Shown one piece after another: positions 53,532 through 63,614 of a stretch of DNA of 64,000 bases (positions within the stretch are counted from its first letter, which is position 1; each line of letters starts with the position of its first letter). The DNA is from Candidatus Nitrospira nitrificans (GTDB lineage Bacteria > Nitrospirota > Nitrospiria > Nitrospirales > Nitrospiraceae). Location: contig NZ_CZPZ01000012.1 in assembly GCF_001458775.1 (NCBI RefSeq), forward strand, positions 403,696 through 467,695, in the 5' to 3' direction. Made by a program: the position numbers and the translations under genes. A model generated the notes under the pieces. It ran no database searches and had not been told where the DNA came from. It saw only the letters and a program-made list of their open reading frames with translations.

Positions 53532-54398
53532 GTGAGCTCAGCGCTCTCCAAGGGTTGCGGAGTGTTGGCTGCCTGTGTATTGAGCGCAGGTATCGGATCG
53601 ACAACCGTCTCAGCGGAAGCCGACCATGGGCATGGGGTTGCGCATGCGGATGGCGCTCCAGTCGAAGTTCTGCAGGAGCGCGTTCGGACCCCGGCGACTG
53701 GCATACCACGACAGGATTGGCCTCATCCTGTGCACGATCGGGAACGCCACCTATTTACGTTGGTCGATGTCCTGGAATATCGCCCCCGCACAGGTGGAAA
53801 CGGCAGCAACAGCGATTACCGCTGGGATATCGAAGGGTGGTACGGCGGAGATTACAACCGACTCTGGTTCAAGAGTGAAGGGCAACAGGACACCGCCTTC
53901 AAGGCTGATTACGATGTGGACTTCCAACTGCTGTATGGCCGGTTCCTCTGGAAGCATTACGACATTCAAGTCGGTGGTCGAATGGAAACGCAATCGTTTC
54001 GTGGTGGGACTGTGGCGCGCGGCATGGGGGTGATCGGGCTACAGGGAATTGTGCCGTACAACTACGAGTTTGAATCGGCGTTATTCATTGATCAGAGCGG
54101 CGCTGTGTCGGCCCGTCTGTCGTATACGAAAGATTTTTTGCTCACTCAACGTCTCATCCTCCAGGGCCGCTTTCAGACAAACCTGGCTATCCAGCGGGTG
54201 GAAGAGTTTACAACCGGCTCAGGGTTCAACAATCTGGAGTTTGGGGCTCGCCTGCGCTACGAAATTCATCGGAAGTTTGCCCCGTACATCGGCCTGTCAT
54301 TCGACCGAAGCTTCGGCGAGACAGCCACTCTGGTGCGTCAACAGGGGGGAGACCCGAGTCAGATACGATTCATGGTCGGAGTGAGGATGTGGCACTGA
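53532..54398 (+). CDS. copB: CopB-type outer-membrane copper resistance protein
   Basis: A 288-residue outer-membrane protein. I start it at the GTG at 53532 (VSSALSKGCGVLAACVLSAG), 20 bases after the multicopper oxidase stop; the open frame upstream overlaps that gene. After the signal, His residues occur (HGHGVAHADG), and the barrel shows the family blocks RHLFTLVDVLEYRP, YRWDIEGWYGGDYNRLWFKSEG (key part GWYGGDYNRLW) and PYIGLSFDRSFGETA. CopB is thought to bind or release copper at the outer membrane. The call is secure. Confidence 0.9.
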   Translation: MSSALSKGCGVLAACVLSAGIGSTTVSAEADHGHGVAHADGAPVEVLQERVRTPATGIPRQDWPHPVHDRERHLFTLVDVLEYRPRTGGNGSNSDYRWDIEGWYGGDYNRLWFKSEGQQDTAFKADYDVDFQLLYGRFLWKHYDIQVGGRMETQSFRGGTVARGMGVIGLQGIVPYNYEFESALFIDQSGAVSARLSYTKDFLLTQRLILQGRFQTNLAIQRVEEFTTGSGFNNLEFGARLRYEIHRKFAPYIGLSFDRSFGETATLVRQQGGDPSQIRFMVGVRMWH

Positions 54399-54476
54399 CT
54401 TGTTCAGAGGTTGTGAAGCGCCGGTCCGGATCGGCGGTGCATGCCGCGCGAGCAATAGACGGCAAGAGATGCTCAA

Positions 54477-54505
54477 TTGATGCCCATGTGCGCCTGTGCT
54501 AGACT
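54477..54505 (+). promoter_or_regulatory. Sigma70-type promoter of small His-rich gene copy 7
   Basis: TTGATG (54477-54482), a 17-base spacer and TAGACT (54500-54505), with the ATG at 54515 only 9 bases after the -10 box. Confidence 0.55.
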
Positions 54506-54514
54506 GGTTATGTA

Positions 54515-54970
54515 ATGCAACCAAAAAATGGAACATCATCTTGGTCTCGGATGGTTGTGCTGGCCTGGGCAGCTCTCTGGATGCTCGCGGCACCCTTGTT
54601 CCATGTCCATCCCGAGGCGGACCATCGGCATGGAGAAGTCGGGCATGTTCACGGTGGGACGGTGCACATGGCGTGGTCATCCGACCTCGACTGCGAGTCC
54701 GACCACGATCGGCAAGGTGATCCAGGTATCGGTGCCCGGTTCGCCCATGTCGGAGACAGGCATCCCGAGTTCGGTTTATCACTCCTGAGCGATGCAACCG
54801 ATCGAAAGTCGCTCAAGCCGTTTTTAGTGCCGGTGCTGGGAGCTTCGCCTGCCGAAGTTTCAGGCATGGAGCGGTGTGCCCGAATTCAGAACAGCGCCGG
54901 TGCCGTCTCGCCGCCGAAACCATTTGTTCGTTCGGTTTTCTCTCGCGCGCCGCCCCATCTTCTCGTCTAA
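54515..54970 (+). CDS. Small His-rich exported protein with C-terminal SRAPP motif (copy 7)
   Basis: A 151-residue protein with an N-terminal hydrophobic segment (MVVLAWAALWMLAAPLF), a His-rich part (HVHPEADHRHGEVGHVHGG), and the C-terminal motif SVFSRAPPHLLV, which matches copies 1-6 in the TonB island. It lacks the C-x-W-x-C motif (HMAWSS occurs near its place) and has a longer middle. A His-rich protein between copB and cusC points to a periplasmic copper-binding role; this supports metal binding for the whole family. A close sigma70-type promoter precedes it. Confidence 0.65.
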   Translation: MQPKNGTSSWSRMVVLAWAALWMLAAPLFHVHPEADHRHGEVGHVHGGTVHMAWSSDLDCESDHDRQGDPGIGARFAHVGDRHPEFGLSLLSDATDRKSLKPFLVPVLGASPAEVSGMERCARIQNSAGAVSPPKPFVRSVFSRAPPHLLV

Positions 54971-55068
54971 TCCGCATTCTTTCACAACACGTCGCGCCGT
55001 CGTAGACCCCCTGAGGGTGCCTATCGCTCGGGCGTCGCCGGGTGCATGTGTCTCTCGAGGAGACGATT

Positions 55069-56328
55069 ATGATTCCGTATAAGATCGCGATCGCATTCGT
55101 CGTCTATTGTTTTCTGGATCTTCACACCGTGAGCGACATGGCAAGGGCTGACGATTCCCATATCTCGCCCTATTCACTGCCTGAAATCTTGACCCTTGCG
55201 CATAAACACAGTCCGGTCATGACCGGGGTGGCGGCTGCGTTGGAAGAAAGCCAAGGCAGACAGATCGCCGCCGGTGCCTATTTGAATCCGACCGTGACCG
55301 GCGCGGCCGGCCGGGGTTCGATTCGAGACCCGCGTACGGGTGTCTCAATCGCGGAACGGACGATCACGGTTGAGCAGCCGCTGGAATGGCCGGGAAAACG
55401 GTCGGCACGACAGCGAGCCGCGGACGCGGGATTCTCCGGCGCGCTCGCCGCAATCGAAGAAGCCAAAGTGACGGTCACGGCGGAAGTCAAGGCCGGATTC
55501 TATCAATTGCTGTTCGCCCAACAGGATGCGCAGCTGGCCAAAGAAAATCTCAGAACCGTCGAGGATTTCGTCACGCTCATTCGCGCTCGGGTGGAAACGA
55601 AAGAGTCGCCGAAATTCGAATTGGTCAAAGCGACGGTGGAGCTGCAAAAGGCCGATAAGGACCTGGCGCGCGCGGAAAACGCATTGCTGGTCGCACGCGC
55701 CAATCTCAACAAGATCGCGGGAAAGGCGCTGGGAGAGCGATTCGCCATTCACGGCGAATTTGAGGCGCCGAAGGCCGATCCGGATCTTCGCTTCCTGACG
55801 GAGCAGGCCATGGCCCGCCATCCGGCGCTTCGCCGGCAGGAGAAAGCGGTGGAGCAAGCCCGATTTTCGCTGGAGCATGAACGCGCGGCGCGTATCCCGA
55901 ATGTGTCGGTCATCGGGCAGTACCATCGGGAAGCCGGCGACGAATCCATCGTGGCGGGATTGAGCGTGCCGGTCCCTCTTTGGTATCGGCGACAGGGAGA
56001 GATCGGCACAGCCGTGGGGACGCATCATCGAGCGCAAGCCGAACGTCTCCGAATCCAGTACGAGTTGGAACAGGCGGTGACGCAGTATTTCCAAGAGATG
56101 CAGACCGCTCGGCGGCAGATCCAGGTCTTCGAAAGGGGGCTTCTCTATCAAGCGAAGGAAGCGCTCGATATCGCGCAATTCAGTTTTCGGAACGGCGTGG
56201 CGAGTCTTCTCGAAGTCATCGACGCGCAGCGCGTCTACCGTCAGACGCTTCTTGAGTCGACACAGGCCAGAGCAGCCTATTCGCTTGCGCTGGCGAGACT
56301 GGAACAGGCGGTGGGAGGTTTGCCATGA
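55069..56328 (+). CDS. cusC: Outer-membrane efflux channel (CusC/CzcC-like, TolC family)
   Basis: A 419-residue TolC-family channel of a heavy-metal efflux system. The start ATG at 55069 follows GAGGAGA with a five-base gap; a frame extending further up is unlikely. It has a signal peptide ending near DMARA, then long alpha-helical regions (LPEILTLAHKHSPVMTGVAAALEES, ENLRTVEDFVTLIRARVETKES), and the second repeat ends with NGVASLLEVIDAQRVYRQTLL. It overlaps the adaptor gene by 4 bases (ATGA) and works with it and the pump. Confidence 0.9.
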   Translation: MIPYKIAIAFVVYCFLDLHTVSDMARADDSHISPYSLPEILTLAHKHSPVMTGVAAALEESQGRQIAAGAYLNPTVTGAAGRGSIRDPRTGVSIAERTITVEQPLEWPGKRSARQRAADAGFSGALAAIEEAKVTVTAEVKAGFYQLLFAQQDAQLAKENLRTVEDFVTLIRARVETKESPKFELVKATVELQKADKDLARAENALLVARANLNKIAGKALGERFAIHGEFEAPKADPDLRFLTEQAMARHPALRRQEKAVEQARFSLEHERAARIPNVSVIGQYHREAGDESIVAGLSVPVPLWYRRQGEIGTAVGTHHRAQAERLRIQYELEQAVTQYFQEMQTARRQIQVFERGLLYQAKEALDIAQFSFRNGVASLLEVIDAQRVYRQTLLESTQARAAYSLALARLEQAVGGLP

Positions 56329-57542
56329 GATTCAGCCTGCTGCGTCCGCCGTCCACGGTCGTGCGCTCCTTTCTCACGGTTCTGACGGCGGCGATCGCTG
56401 TTACGGCTTGCCAAGCTAAACAAGATGAAGCAGTGAAGCCACCGGCTTCAGTCACATCATCGGCTCAGTCCGGTGTGATCGAGTTGCAGGAAGGGAGCGC
56501 GACGCTTGCGCAGCTTCAGACAGAGCGGGTGGGATTCCATCCCATACAGATGTCCTTGAAGGCGCAAGCGGGAAAGATTCTTTCCAACGAGAATCGACTC
56601 GCGCATCTCAGCGCCCGCGTGCCGGGGCGGATCGTGGCCGTGTATGCCAATCTCGGCGATCGGGTCAAATCCGGAGACCGTCTGCTCCTGCTTGATAGCC
56701 CGGCGTTCGGAGAGGCGCAGTTGGAATATCGTAAAACCAGGACGGCGGCAAGAGTAACGGAAAAGGCGCTCGAACGGGCCCAGGCGCTTTTTGAGCGAGG
56801 TGCCATCGGAGCCGGCGAATATCAGCGGCGCGAGGCCGACTCCGAAAATGCCAAAGCCGACCTCCACGAAGCCGAAGAGAAACTGCATCTCCTCGGCATG
56901 ACGGAGCGAGAGATCGAACGGTTGGGCGCGGAGAAGTTGCCGCATGCGGAGGTGGCGCAGGTGTTTCTCCGAGCTCCGTTTTCAGGTGAAGTCGTCGAGC
57001 GGAACGCGACGGTCGGGGAGGTGGTCGATCCCAATAAGGTGCTCTTCGCCGTTGCGGACCTTTCTACCGTGTGGGTTCGCGCGGACTTTCCGGAGCAACA
57101 GGCCGGGCGACTGCAATCCGGACTGAATGTCGATGTGCGTGTGGCGGCCTACCCGGATACTGTCTTTCGCGGCACCGTCAGCTATGTGGGCGCCATGGTG
57201 GATCCGGCGACTCGGACGATCATGGCGCGTTCGGATATTCCCAACCCCGACCGGCGCTTACGTCCGGAAATGTTCGCCGAAGTGACGTTGATCACGCCGG
57301 AGCAGTCGGTCTTGGCCGTGCCCCGTACGGCCATCCAGCAGGTCGGCAGCCGGACGATGGTGTTCGTCGCGCAAGGTCCCCGCCGATTTGAATCGCGAGA
57401 AGTGAAAATCGGCGAGGTTTCGAACGATCATGTCGAAGTCAAGACCGGTGTGAAAGAGGGTGACGAGGTCGTTACTCAGGGAAGTTATGCCTTGAAGTCC
57501 GAAGCGCTCCGCGAGCAAATGCCGATGGGAGGTCCGCTATGA
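56325..57542 (+). CDS. cusB: Periplasmic adaptor of heavy-metal efflux (CusB/CzcB-like)
   Basis: A 405-residue membrane-fusion protein. The N-terminus ends in a lipobox (AIAVTAC), so it is probably a lipoprotein. The barrel and lipoyl parts are seen in AHLSARVPGRIVAVYANLGDRVKSGDRLLLL (key part VPGRIVAVYANLGDRVKSGD), and the hairpin in VTEKALERAQALFERGAIG. It links CusA and CusC, overlapping both genes by 4 bases. Confidence 0.9.
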   Translation: MRFSLLRPPSTVVRSFLTVLTAAIAVTACQAKQDEAVKPPASVTSSAQSGVIELQEGSATLAQLQTERVGFHPIQMSLKAQAGKILSNENRLAHLSARVPGRIVAVYANLGDRVKSGDRLLLLDSPAFGEAQLEYRKTRTAARVTEKALERAQALFERGAIGAGEYQRREADSENAKADLHEAEEKLHLLGMTEREIERLGAEKLPHAEVAQVFLRAPFSGEVVERNATVGEVVDPNKVLFAVADLSTVWVRADFPEQQAGRLQSGLNVDVRVAAYPDTVFRGTVSYVGAMVDPATRTIMARSDIPNPDRRLRPEMFAEVTLITPEQSVLAVPRTAIQQVGSRTMVFVAQGPRRFESREVKIGEVSNDHVEVKTGVKEGDEVVTQGSYALKSEALREQMPMGGPL

Positions 57543-60500
57543 TGGAACGGCTGATCCGTCTCTCGCTGGAGCAGCGGCTGATCGTGCTGCTTGCGGGTGC
57601 GGCATTGATCGTGGGCGGAGTCGCGGCATTCAACCGTCTGTCCATCGACGCTTTTCCGGACGTGACGCCCGTCCAAGTCCAAGTCATCACCCGCGCCCCG
57701 GCGCTCGCTCCGCCTGAAATCGAACGGCTCGTGACCTTTCCGCTTGAGATCGAATTGACCAACCTGCCGGGCAAGACGGAGTTGCGGTCGGTCTCTCGCT
57801 TCGGGCTCTCCGTGATTACCGTCGTGTTCGAGGAGAGTGTCGATATCTATTTCGCGCGGCAATTGATTCTAGAACGACTCGTCCAAACGCGATCCAAGCT
57901 TCCGCGGGGCGCTGAACCCCTGCTCGGACCGGTGAGCACGGGTCTGAGCGAAGTGTTTATGTATCTCATGGAGGGGCCGTCGCACGATCTCCTGGATTTG
58001 CGTACGCTCCAAGACTGGGTGGTTCGACCGATGTTGCGGGCGGTGCCGGGTTTGGCGGACGTCGACACCTTGGGTGGGTTGGCGAAGCAGTACGAGGTCC
58101 TCGTGGACCCGAGCAGACTCACGAGTCTGAGCCTGACGTTGCGCCGGGTGCAGACAGCCGTCACGGAAAATAATCAGAACGCCGGGGGCAGTTACATCGA
58201 GAAGGGCGGCGACAAGCTGGTCGTCACGGGACAAGGACTGGCGCGATCCTCGGAGGATTTGGAACGCATCGTCGTCGCGGCTCATAAAGGGACGCCGGTG
58301 TATCTCCGCGACGTGGCCCAGGTTCGGCAAGGCCACGCCGTCCGGCTAGGCGGTGTCACGCGAGATGGAAAGGGGGAGGTGCTCGAAGGGATCGCCGTGA
58401 TGATGCGAGGAGGAAACAGCCGAGAGGTGGTATCCGCGGTGAAGGACAAGGTGGCGCTGATCAATCGCGTGTTGCCGGCCGGTGTGACGCTGACCCCGTT
58501 CTATGATCGCCTCGAACTCGTCACCCGGGCGCTCGATACGGTCGAGCGAGCGCTATTGGAGGGGGCCGCGGTGGTGGTCCTGGTTCTCTATCTGTTTCTT
58601 CGGAATGTGCGCGGCGCGCTCGTGGTCGCCCTCATGCTGCCGCTGGCGACATTGGCCACCTTCCTGATTATGCAGCGGACCGGTCTGTCGGCGAATCTCA
58701 TGTCGTTGGGCGGTCTCGCGATATCCCTGGGGATGATCGTGGATGCGGCGATCGTGCAGGTGGAAAACGTGGAGCGTCACTTGAATGAGCGATCAGAAGG
58801 CCTCAGTCCTCCGACGACCTTGGCGGAACGGCTCCCCGTGGTGCTTCGGGCCGTGCTGGAAGTGCGGCGACCGAGTCTCTTCGGGGAATTGATTATTGCC
58901 CTGACATTCGTGCCGTTGCTGACGCTCCAAGGCATCGAAGGCAAAATGTTCATTCCGCTGGCGTTGACGGTGGTGATTGTCCTGTTGAGTTCGCTGGCGC
59001 TCTCGATGACGGTGGTGCCCGTGTTGGCGGCCATGTTGATGCGTCCACGCCCGGCGAAGGGAGCCGGGCATGCGTTGACGCGGGGGCGTCGGTACTATCG
59101 ACGATTCTTGGAGCAGGCGATTCGTCAAACACCCGTCGTCATCTGGGCGGCGTCTGCCCTGCTCGCGGGCGGATTGGCGCTGATTCCGTTCATCGGCCGA
59201 GAGTTCGTGCCCATTATGGATGAAGGGTCGGTCGTAGTGAATTTGGTGCGACTTCCGAGTATCAGCCTGAGCGAATCACTCAAGATAGCGGGTGAAGTCG
59301 AACGGCTCTTGCTGGATATCCCGGACGTGCGTTCCGTGGTGTCGCGTACCGGCGCGAACGAATTGGGGACGGATCCCATGGGCATGGAACTCAGCGATAT
59401 GTACGTCTTGCTCAAGCCGGAATCAGAGCGGCGGGCCCGGACGAAAAGCGAGATTGAACAACAGATCCGCGAGCGACTGGAACAGGTGCCCGGCATTGCG
59501 TTCGGGTTATCCCAGCCGATCGCGATGCGCGTGGACGAGTTGGTGTCCGGAGTCCGGTCGCAGGTGGCGATCAAGCTGTTCGGCGACGATCTCACTATGT
59601 TACAGGTGAAGGCGGACGAGATCGCTCGGACAGTACGACAGGTGAAAGGCCTATCCGATCTGCGCGTGGAGCGGATCGCAGGGCTGTATTACTTGAAACT
59701 CGACATCGACCGGTCCAAGGTGGCGCGACATGGAATCAATGTAGCCGACATCACGGAGGTTATCGAGGCCGTCGGGGCAGGGATTGAGGCGGGAGAAGTC
59801 TTCGAAGGGCAACGGCGGTTCCCGATCATGGTGCGATTTCCGGATGACCGGCGGGCCGATGTCGAGTCGATCGCCGCCTTGTGGGTGACGGCGCCGGATG
59901 GTTCCCGCATCCCGCTGCGGGAGCTTGCGGATATTCAGATCGTGGAAGGTCCGGCGCAAATCAGCCGCGAGCAAGCCAGCCGCCGCATCGTCGTCGAAGT
60001 CAATGTGATCGGGCGCGACCTTGTCGGCGCCGTCGAAGAAGCCCAGGCAGCGGTGGGAAGTCTGGTCCGGCTTCCGCCCGGCTATTACGTGACATGGGGA
60101 GGGCAATTCGAAAATCAACAACGAGCCATGACCCGCCTGGCTATCGTGGTGCCCCTGGTCACCGGGCTCATTTTCCTGCTCTTGTTTTTGACCTTTGGAA
60201 ATCTACGGCAGGCGGCGTTGATTCTGCTCGCAATTCCATTTGCCATGGTCGGCGGCCTCGCGGCGCTGCTGATCGCAGGACTCTATCTTTCGGTCCCGGC
60301 CTCCGTCGGTTTCATCGCTCTCTTCGGAGTGGCCGTGCTGAACGGGGTCGTGAAGATCTCATACATCAACCAATTGCGACACCAGGGCATGCCGCTTGAC
60401 GAGGCGGTGTTGACCGGCATGGTCATGCGACTTCGGCCCATATTGATGACGGCACTCGTGGCTGCTCTGGGGCTGATGCCGCTGCTCCTTGCGAGCGGAC

Positions 60501-60679
60501 CAGGTTCTGAGATCCAGCGACCACTGGCGACCGTCGTCATCGGCGGATTAATCTCATCGACGGCATTGACGTTGATCGTGCTGCCTGTTTTGTATCGATG
60601 GATTGAACAGCGGGCAGAGCAACGAATCAGTGACCCTCAGCCGGACATGCGGCCTGCCACCGTTCGCGGCGCATCGTGA
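57539..60679 (+). CDS. cusA: Heavy-metal efflux RND pump (CusA/CzcA-like)
   Basis: A 1046-residue RND transporter, full length. HME-RND landmarks: [24 protein letters not shown] near the N-terminus (key part [13 protein letters not shown]), the charged helix [18 protein letters not shown] in the fourth transmembrane region, and the C-terminal half repeat [20 protein letters not shown]. It uses the proton gradient to export Cu+/Ag+ or divalent metals; neighbouring copper genes favour Cu+, but the metal cannot be fixed from the sequence alone. The gene overlaps the adaptor gene and is followed by ynfA. Confidence 0.92.
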   Translation: MMERLIRLSLEQRLIVLLAGAALIVGGVAAFNRLSIDAFPDVTPVQVQVITRAPALAPPEIERLVTFPLEIELTNLPGKTELRSVSRFGLSVITVVFEESVDIYFARQLILERLVQTRSKLPRGAEPLLGPVSTGLSEVFMYLMEGPSHDLLDLRTLQDWVVRPMLRAVPGLADVDTLGGLAKQYEVLVDPSRLTSLSLTLRRVQTAVTENNQNAGGSYIEKGGDKLVVTGQGLARSSEDLERIVVAAHKGTPVYLRDVAQVRQGHAVRLGGVTRDGKGEVLEGIAVMMRGGNSREVVSAVKDKVALINRVLPAGVTLTPFYDRLELVTRALDTVERALLEGAAVVVLVLYLFLRNVRGALVVALMLPLATLATFLIMQRTGLSANLMSLGGLAISLGMIVDAAIVQVENVERHLNERSEGLSPPTTLAERLPVVLRAVLEVRRPSLFGELIIALTFVPLLTLQGIEGKMFIPLALTVVIVLLSSLALSMTVVPVLAAMLMRPRPAKGAGHALTRGRRYYRRFLEQAIRQTPVVIWAASALLAGGLALIPFIGREFVPIMDEGSVVVNLVRLPSISLSESLKIAGEVERLLLDIPDVRSVVSRTGANELGTDPMGMELSDMYVLLKPESERRARTKSEIEQQIRERLEQVPGIAFGLSQPIAMRVDELVSGVRSQVAIKLFGDDLTMLQVKADEIARTVRQVKGLSDLRVERIAGLYYLKLDIDRSKVARHGINVADITEVIEAVGAGIEAGEVFEGQRRFPIMVRFPDDRRADVESIAALWVTAPDGSRIPLRELADIQIVEGPAQISREQASRRIVVEVNVIGRDLVGAVEEAQAAVGSLVRLPPGYYVTWGGQFENQQRAMTRLAIVVPLVTGLIFLLLFLTFGNLRQAALILLAIPFAMVGGLAALLIAGLYLSVPASVGFIALFGVAVLNGVVKISYINQLRHQGMPLDEAVLTGMVMRLRPILMTALVAALGLMPLLLASGPGSEIQRPLATVVIGGLISSTALTLIVLPVLYRWIEQRAEQRISDPQPDMRPATVRGAS

Positions 60680-60690
60680 AGGAGGAATCT

Positions 60691-61020
60691 ATGTCCCTCG
60701 CTGGCTCGTTCGGGCTTTTTGTTCTGGCCGGCTTGTGTGAAATCGGCGGCGGATACTTGGTGTGGCTGGCGATTAGAGAGGGCCGGCACTGGAGCTACGG
60801 CGCAGCGGGCGCTGTCATCCTGATTCTTTACGGCATTATTCCGACTCTACAGCCTGCTCACTTTGGACGGGTCTATGCGGCGTACGGCGGCATGTTTATT
60901 TTACTGTCCTTACTGTGGGGGTGGGGCATTGACGGAACCACCGTGGATCGTTACGACGCATTGGGAGCCGTTCTCTGCCTGCTCGGCGTGAGCATCATGA
61001 TGTATGCGCCCAGGTCATGA
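60691..61020 (+). CDS. YnfA/UPF0060 family membrane protein
   Basis: A 109-residue membrane protein of the UPF0060 (YnfA) family, related to small multidrug transporters. The start ATG at 60691 follows AAGGAGGA at a good distance. Four membrane helices are visible, with the family blocks [18 protein letters not shown] and [24 protein letters not shown] (key part [11 protein letters not shown]). It lies 11 bases after cusA and is probably cotranscribed. Its role in metal efflux is unclear. Confidence 0.9.
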   Translation: MSLAGSFGLFVLAGLCEIGGGYLVWLAIREGRHWSYGAAGAVILILYGIIPTLQPAHFGRVYAAYGGMFILLSLLWGWGIDGTTVDRYDALGAVLCLLGVSIMMYAPRS

Positions 61021-61157
61021 CTGCGTGCAAGGGATGTCATCCGAGATGCCCAGGGTGTCTTATCAAGATTATGAATGCATGGGCTTGTCCTGCGTGATAG
61101 GCTGGCCGACGGCATTGGTATGAACGCATCATCCATTCTCATAGGAGATCCGCATCG

Positions 61158-62570
61158 GTGAAACGGAGCAGACTTCTGACGCGCCTCGTCATCTGGGGAG
61201 TTCTGGGCAGTCTGACGTTTCCTGTTTCAGGATCGGCCGGCACTCAGCAGATATCCGCCGTAAACAGTTCCGATTTGCAAAGCCAGGTGAAAGGGACCGC
61301 GAATAAAGTCATCCCAGCGGTGGTGAGTATCGCCTCGACGGTCATGGTGCGCGATCAGGCGTTCAGCGACGAGGCATTGCCGTTTGGTCTGTTTAAAGAG
61401 CCGCCGACTCGCCGGCAATATGGCCAGGGGTCCGGCGTGATCGTCACACCGGACGGCTACATCATCACGAATAATCATGTGGTCGCCGATGCCGTCGATG
61501 TGGAAGTCATCTTGGCCGATCGCCGCCAATACAAAGGCAAGGTCGTCGCGACGGATCCAAAAACCGACGTCGCGGTGGTGAAGATTCACGCGTCGAATCT
61601 GCCGACGGCCGTGTGGGGAGATTCGAGCCATCTGGCCGTCGGCGACTTCGTGCTTGCCATCGGGAACCCGCTGGGCTTGAGCCGCACCGTCACATTCGGC
61701 ATCGTGAGCGCGGTCGGTCGCGCAGACGTCGGCGTAGCGGACTTCGAAGACTTCATCCAGACCGATGCCCCGATCAATCCCGGGAATTCCGGCGGCGCGC
61801 TCGTGAACATCCAGGGCGAGCTGATCGGGATCAATACGGCCATTGCCAGTCCCACCGGCGGAAGTGTGGGGGTCGGGTTTGCGATTCCCAGCAACATGGC
61901 CCGCGCCGCCATGCAAAGCCTCATTAAGACAGGCCGCGTGGTGCGGGGATTTCTAGGGGCCTCGACGCAAGACGTCAGTCCCCATCTGGGGAAGATTTTT
62001 CGCCTGCCGGACGTCAAAGGTGCGATCGTGACGGACGTGCAATCTAAGGGATCGGCCGAACGGGCCGGTGTGAAACGGGGCGATGTCGTGGTGCGTTTCG
62101 ACGGGCGCGACGTGATGGACAGCGGCCAGCTGCGGAACTTGGTGGCGCAATCACCGATCGGCAGCAAGCATCGTCTGGACCTTATCCGGGAAGGCAAGGG
62201 CTATCAGGCTGAGCTGATCATTCAAGAAGCGCCGCGTGAACGGACGAAGAAAAGTCAGGCTGCGTCGTCGACGGCATCGACGGTCCATCCTCTCGCAGGC
62301 GTGGTCTTCGATGACGTGACGCCACCTCTCGCACGCCAGATGGATTTGCCGGTGAATAGCGGAGTCGTGGTGACGGATATTGAAGAAGGGAGCTTGGCCG
62401 AAGCCTCCGGCTTGCAGCCGGGCGACGTGGTCCTGGAACTGAACCGACAGCATGTGAACAGCTTCGGGATACTGCAACGTCTCGCCGATCCCCTCAAACC
62501 CGCCGACCTCGCCCTCCTCCTGGTGAACCGCCAGGGCAACATCATGTACATTCCGATTCAGGGAGAGTAG
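61158..62570 (+). CDS. DegP/Do-family periplasmic serine protease
   Basis: A 470-residue exported HtrA-type protease and chaperone. The catalytic triad is His107 (NNHVVADA), Asp137 (KTDVAVVKI) and Ser211 (NPGNSGGAL). Two PDZ domains follow (SAERAGVKRGDVVVRFDGRDV; SLAEASGLQPGDVVLELNRQHV). The signal peptide is typical, and the start is a GTG at 61158. It degrades misfolded envelope proteins and may help cope with copper-induced misfolding; it is on the same strand as the copper block but is separated by 137 bases. Confidence 0.95.
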   Translation: MKRSRLLTRLVIWGVLGSLTFPVSGSAGTQQISAVNSSDLQSQVKGTANKVIPAVVSIASTVMVRDQAFSDEALPFGLFKEPPTRRQYGQGSGVIVTPDGYIITNNHVVADAVDVEVILADRRQYKGKVVATDPKTDVAVVKIHASNLPTAVWGDSSHLAVGDFVLAIGNPLGLSRTVTFGIVSAVGRADVGVADFEDFIQTDAPINPGNSGGALVNIQGELIGINTAIASPTGGSVGVGFAIPSNMARAAMQSLIKTGRVVRGFLGASTQDVSPHLGKIFRLPDVKGAIVTDVQSKGSAERAGVKRGDVVVRFDGRDVMDSGQLRNLVAQSPIGSKHRLDLIREGKGYQAELIIQEAPRERTKKSQAASSTASTVHPLAGVVFDDVTPPLARQMDLPVNSGVVVTDIEEGSLAEASGLQPGDVVLELNRQHVNSFGILQRLADPLKPADLALLLVNRQGNIMYIPIQGE

Positions 62571-62799
62571 TGAAAGAGAAGGTGGCTCGCTAGGACGACA
62601 GAGTCCGCGAGATTTGAAGCCCCTACAGGGTCAGAGACTATAGGCTCCGATAATACCGCATCGTTTCAATCTCAATCACTTACAGAGGATCAAGAGGTAG
62701 GAGAGATGCCGATGAAAACAGATCGGACAGGATAGTTCTGCCACAGTTCAGCCACAGCGACGACCGTGTTATAGTCGTCAGCCAATCTCTGGAATAAGC
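62571..62799. other. Gap before the small genes at 62800 and 62938
   Basis: No gene seen. A possible promoter (TTCAGC, 17-base spacer, TATAGT) ends near 62775. Base composition drops in G+C from here to about 63300. Confidence 0.35.
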
Positions 62800-62916
62800 A
62801 TGCCCAAAGGCAGTTGTCGACTCTGTGGTACTAGCGATTCACTTGATGCCATGCTGAACGACATTCGAATGTTTGGAGATGCCGCATTCACGCGTGGTCA
62901 TACTTCCACAAGGTAA
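62800..62916 (+). pseudogene. Short zinc-ribbon-like ORF, possibly truncated
   Basis: A 38-codon frame MPKGSCRLCGTSDSL... ending in TAA. The CRLCG start resembles the N-terminus of larger zinc-ribbon or HNH-like proteins, but the rest is missing, which suggests a deletion or rearrangement. Low confidence. Confidence 0.3.
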
Positions 62917-62937
62917 CAAAAACTAGGAGAGGTCATC

Positions 62938-63306
62938 ATGGCAAGAAAAAGGAAGAACGATCCAATTCCTGAACTTGTGGTAGCAGTTAGACTTCTTCTG
63001 GCAGTCAAAATGAAGGCCACTACTGGCCAGCGAGCAGCAGTATTTTTGGCAGCCGCTGCAGCGGAATTGTTGTCTGTAGCTGGTGGGGAGCTGGATATAG
63101 CACAACATGCCGAACGATATGAGACTTTTCTCACACAGCCGGAGGTGAAAATTGGAAACGCTCTGGGAGATGCTCTGCTGGATGCTGGCCCTCTCTGTGC
63201 CTCCTCAGTGGTTATGAGATTGGCCAAAAGCATTGCTGCCTCTAAAGATTTGATGAAGCTTGATCGAAAGGAGTTTGAGCAGCGTATGAATCCAATCGAT
63301 CAGTGA
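62938..63306 (+). CDS. Hypothetical protein, lower G+C
   Basis: A 122-residue protein (MARKRKNDPIPELVVAVRLLL) of unknown function, predicted to be mostly helical with a hydrophobic Ala-rich part (AAVFLAAAAAELLSVAG). AGGAGAGG precedes the start. Codon use is more A/T-rich than in the neighbours, suggesting later acquisition. No domain recognised. Confidence 0.6.
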   Translation: MARKRKNDPIPELVVAVRLLLAVKMKATTGQRAAVFLAAAAAELLSVAGGELDIAQHAERYETFLTQPEVKIGNALGDALLDAGPLCASSVVMRLAKSIAASKDLMKLDRKEFEQRMNPIDQ

Positions 63307-63614
63307 AGAACAGAATTGCACATTCGAAGTTTTGTAGAACGTCACAATTCAGCTGCTATCTGTGGGTCCCCTAGCCCGGCGGAATTTCCGATCCAACAGA
63401 GGAGGCCTGAACACTTCTGGAGCGGAACCAGCTGAAGATTGAAATCTAAGTCCGTGAACCAGATGAGGGTGTTGGTAATTACTGCAAGAGTTTCTGTAAT
63501 GAACACCAACCTCGTGAATGACCAGGACCGATGAATCAGATAACTCCGAATGTGCATCCTTGTCTTGACGGAGATCAAGTCGTATCTCTAGATAGCCAAA
63601 CATGGAGGTGAGTG
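63307..63614. other. Gap upstream of the alcohol dehydrogenase gene
   Basis: No gene seen; minus-strand frames here lack a recognisable domain. GGAGG at 63604-63608 is the ribosome binding site of the next gene. Confidence 0.4.
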
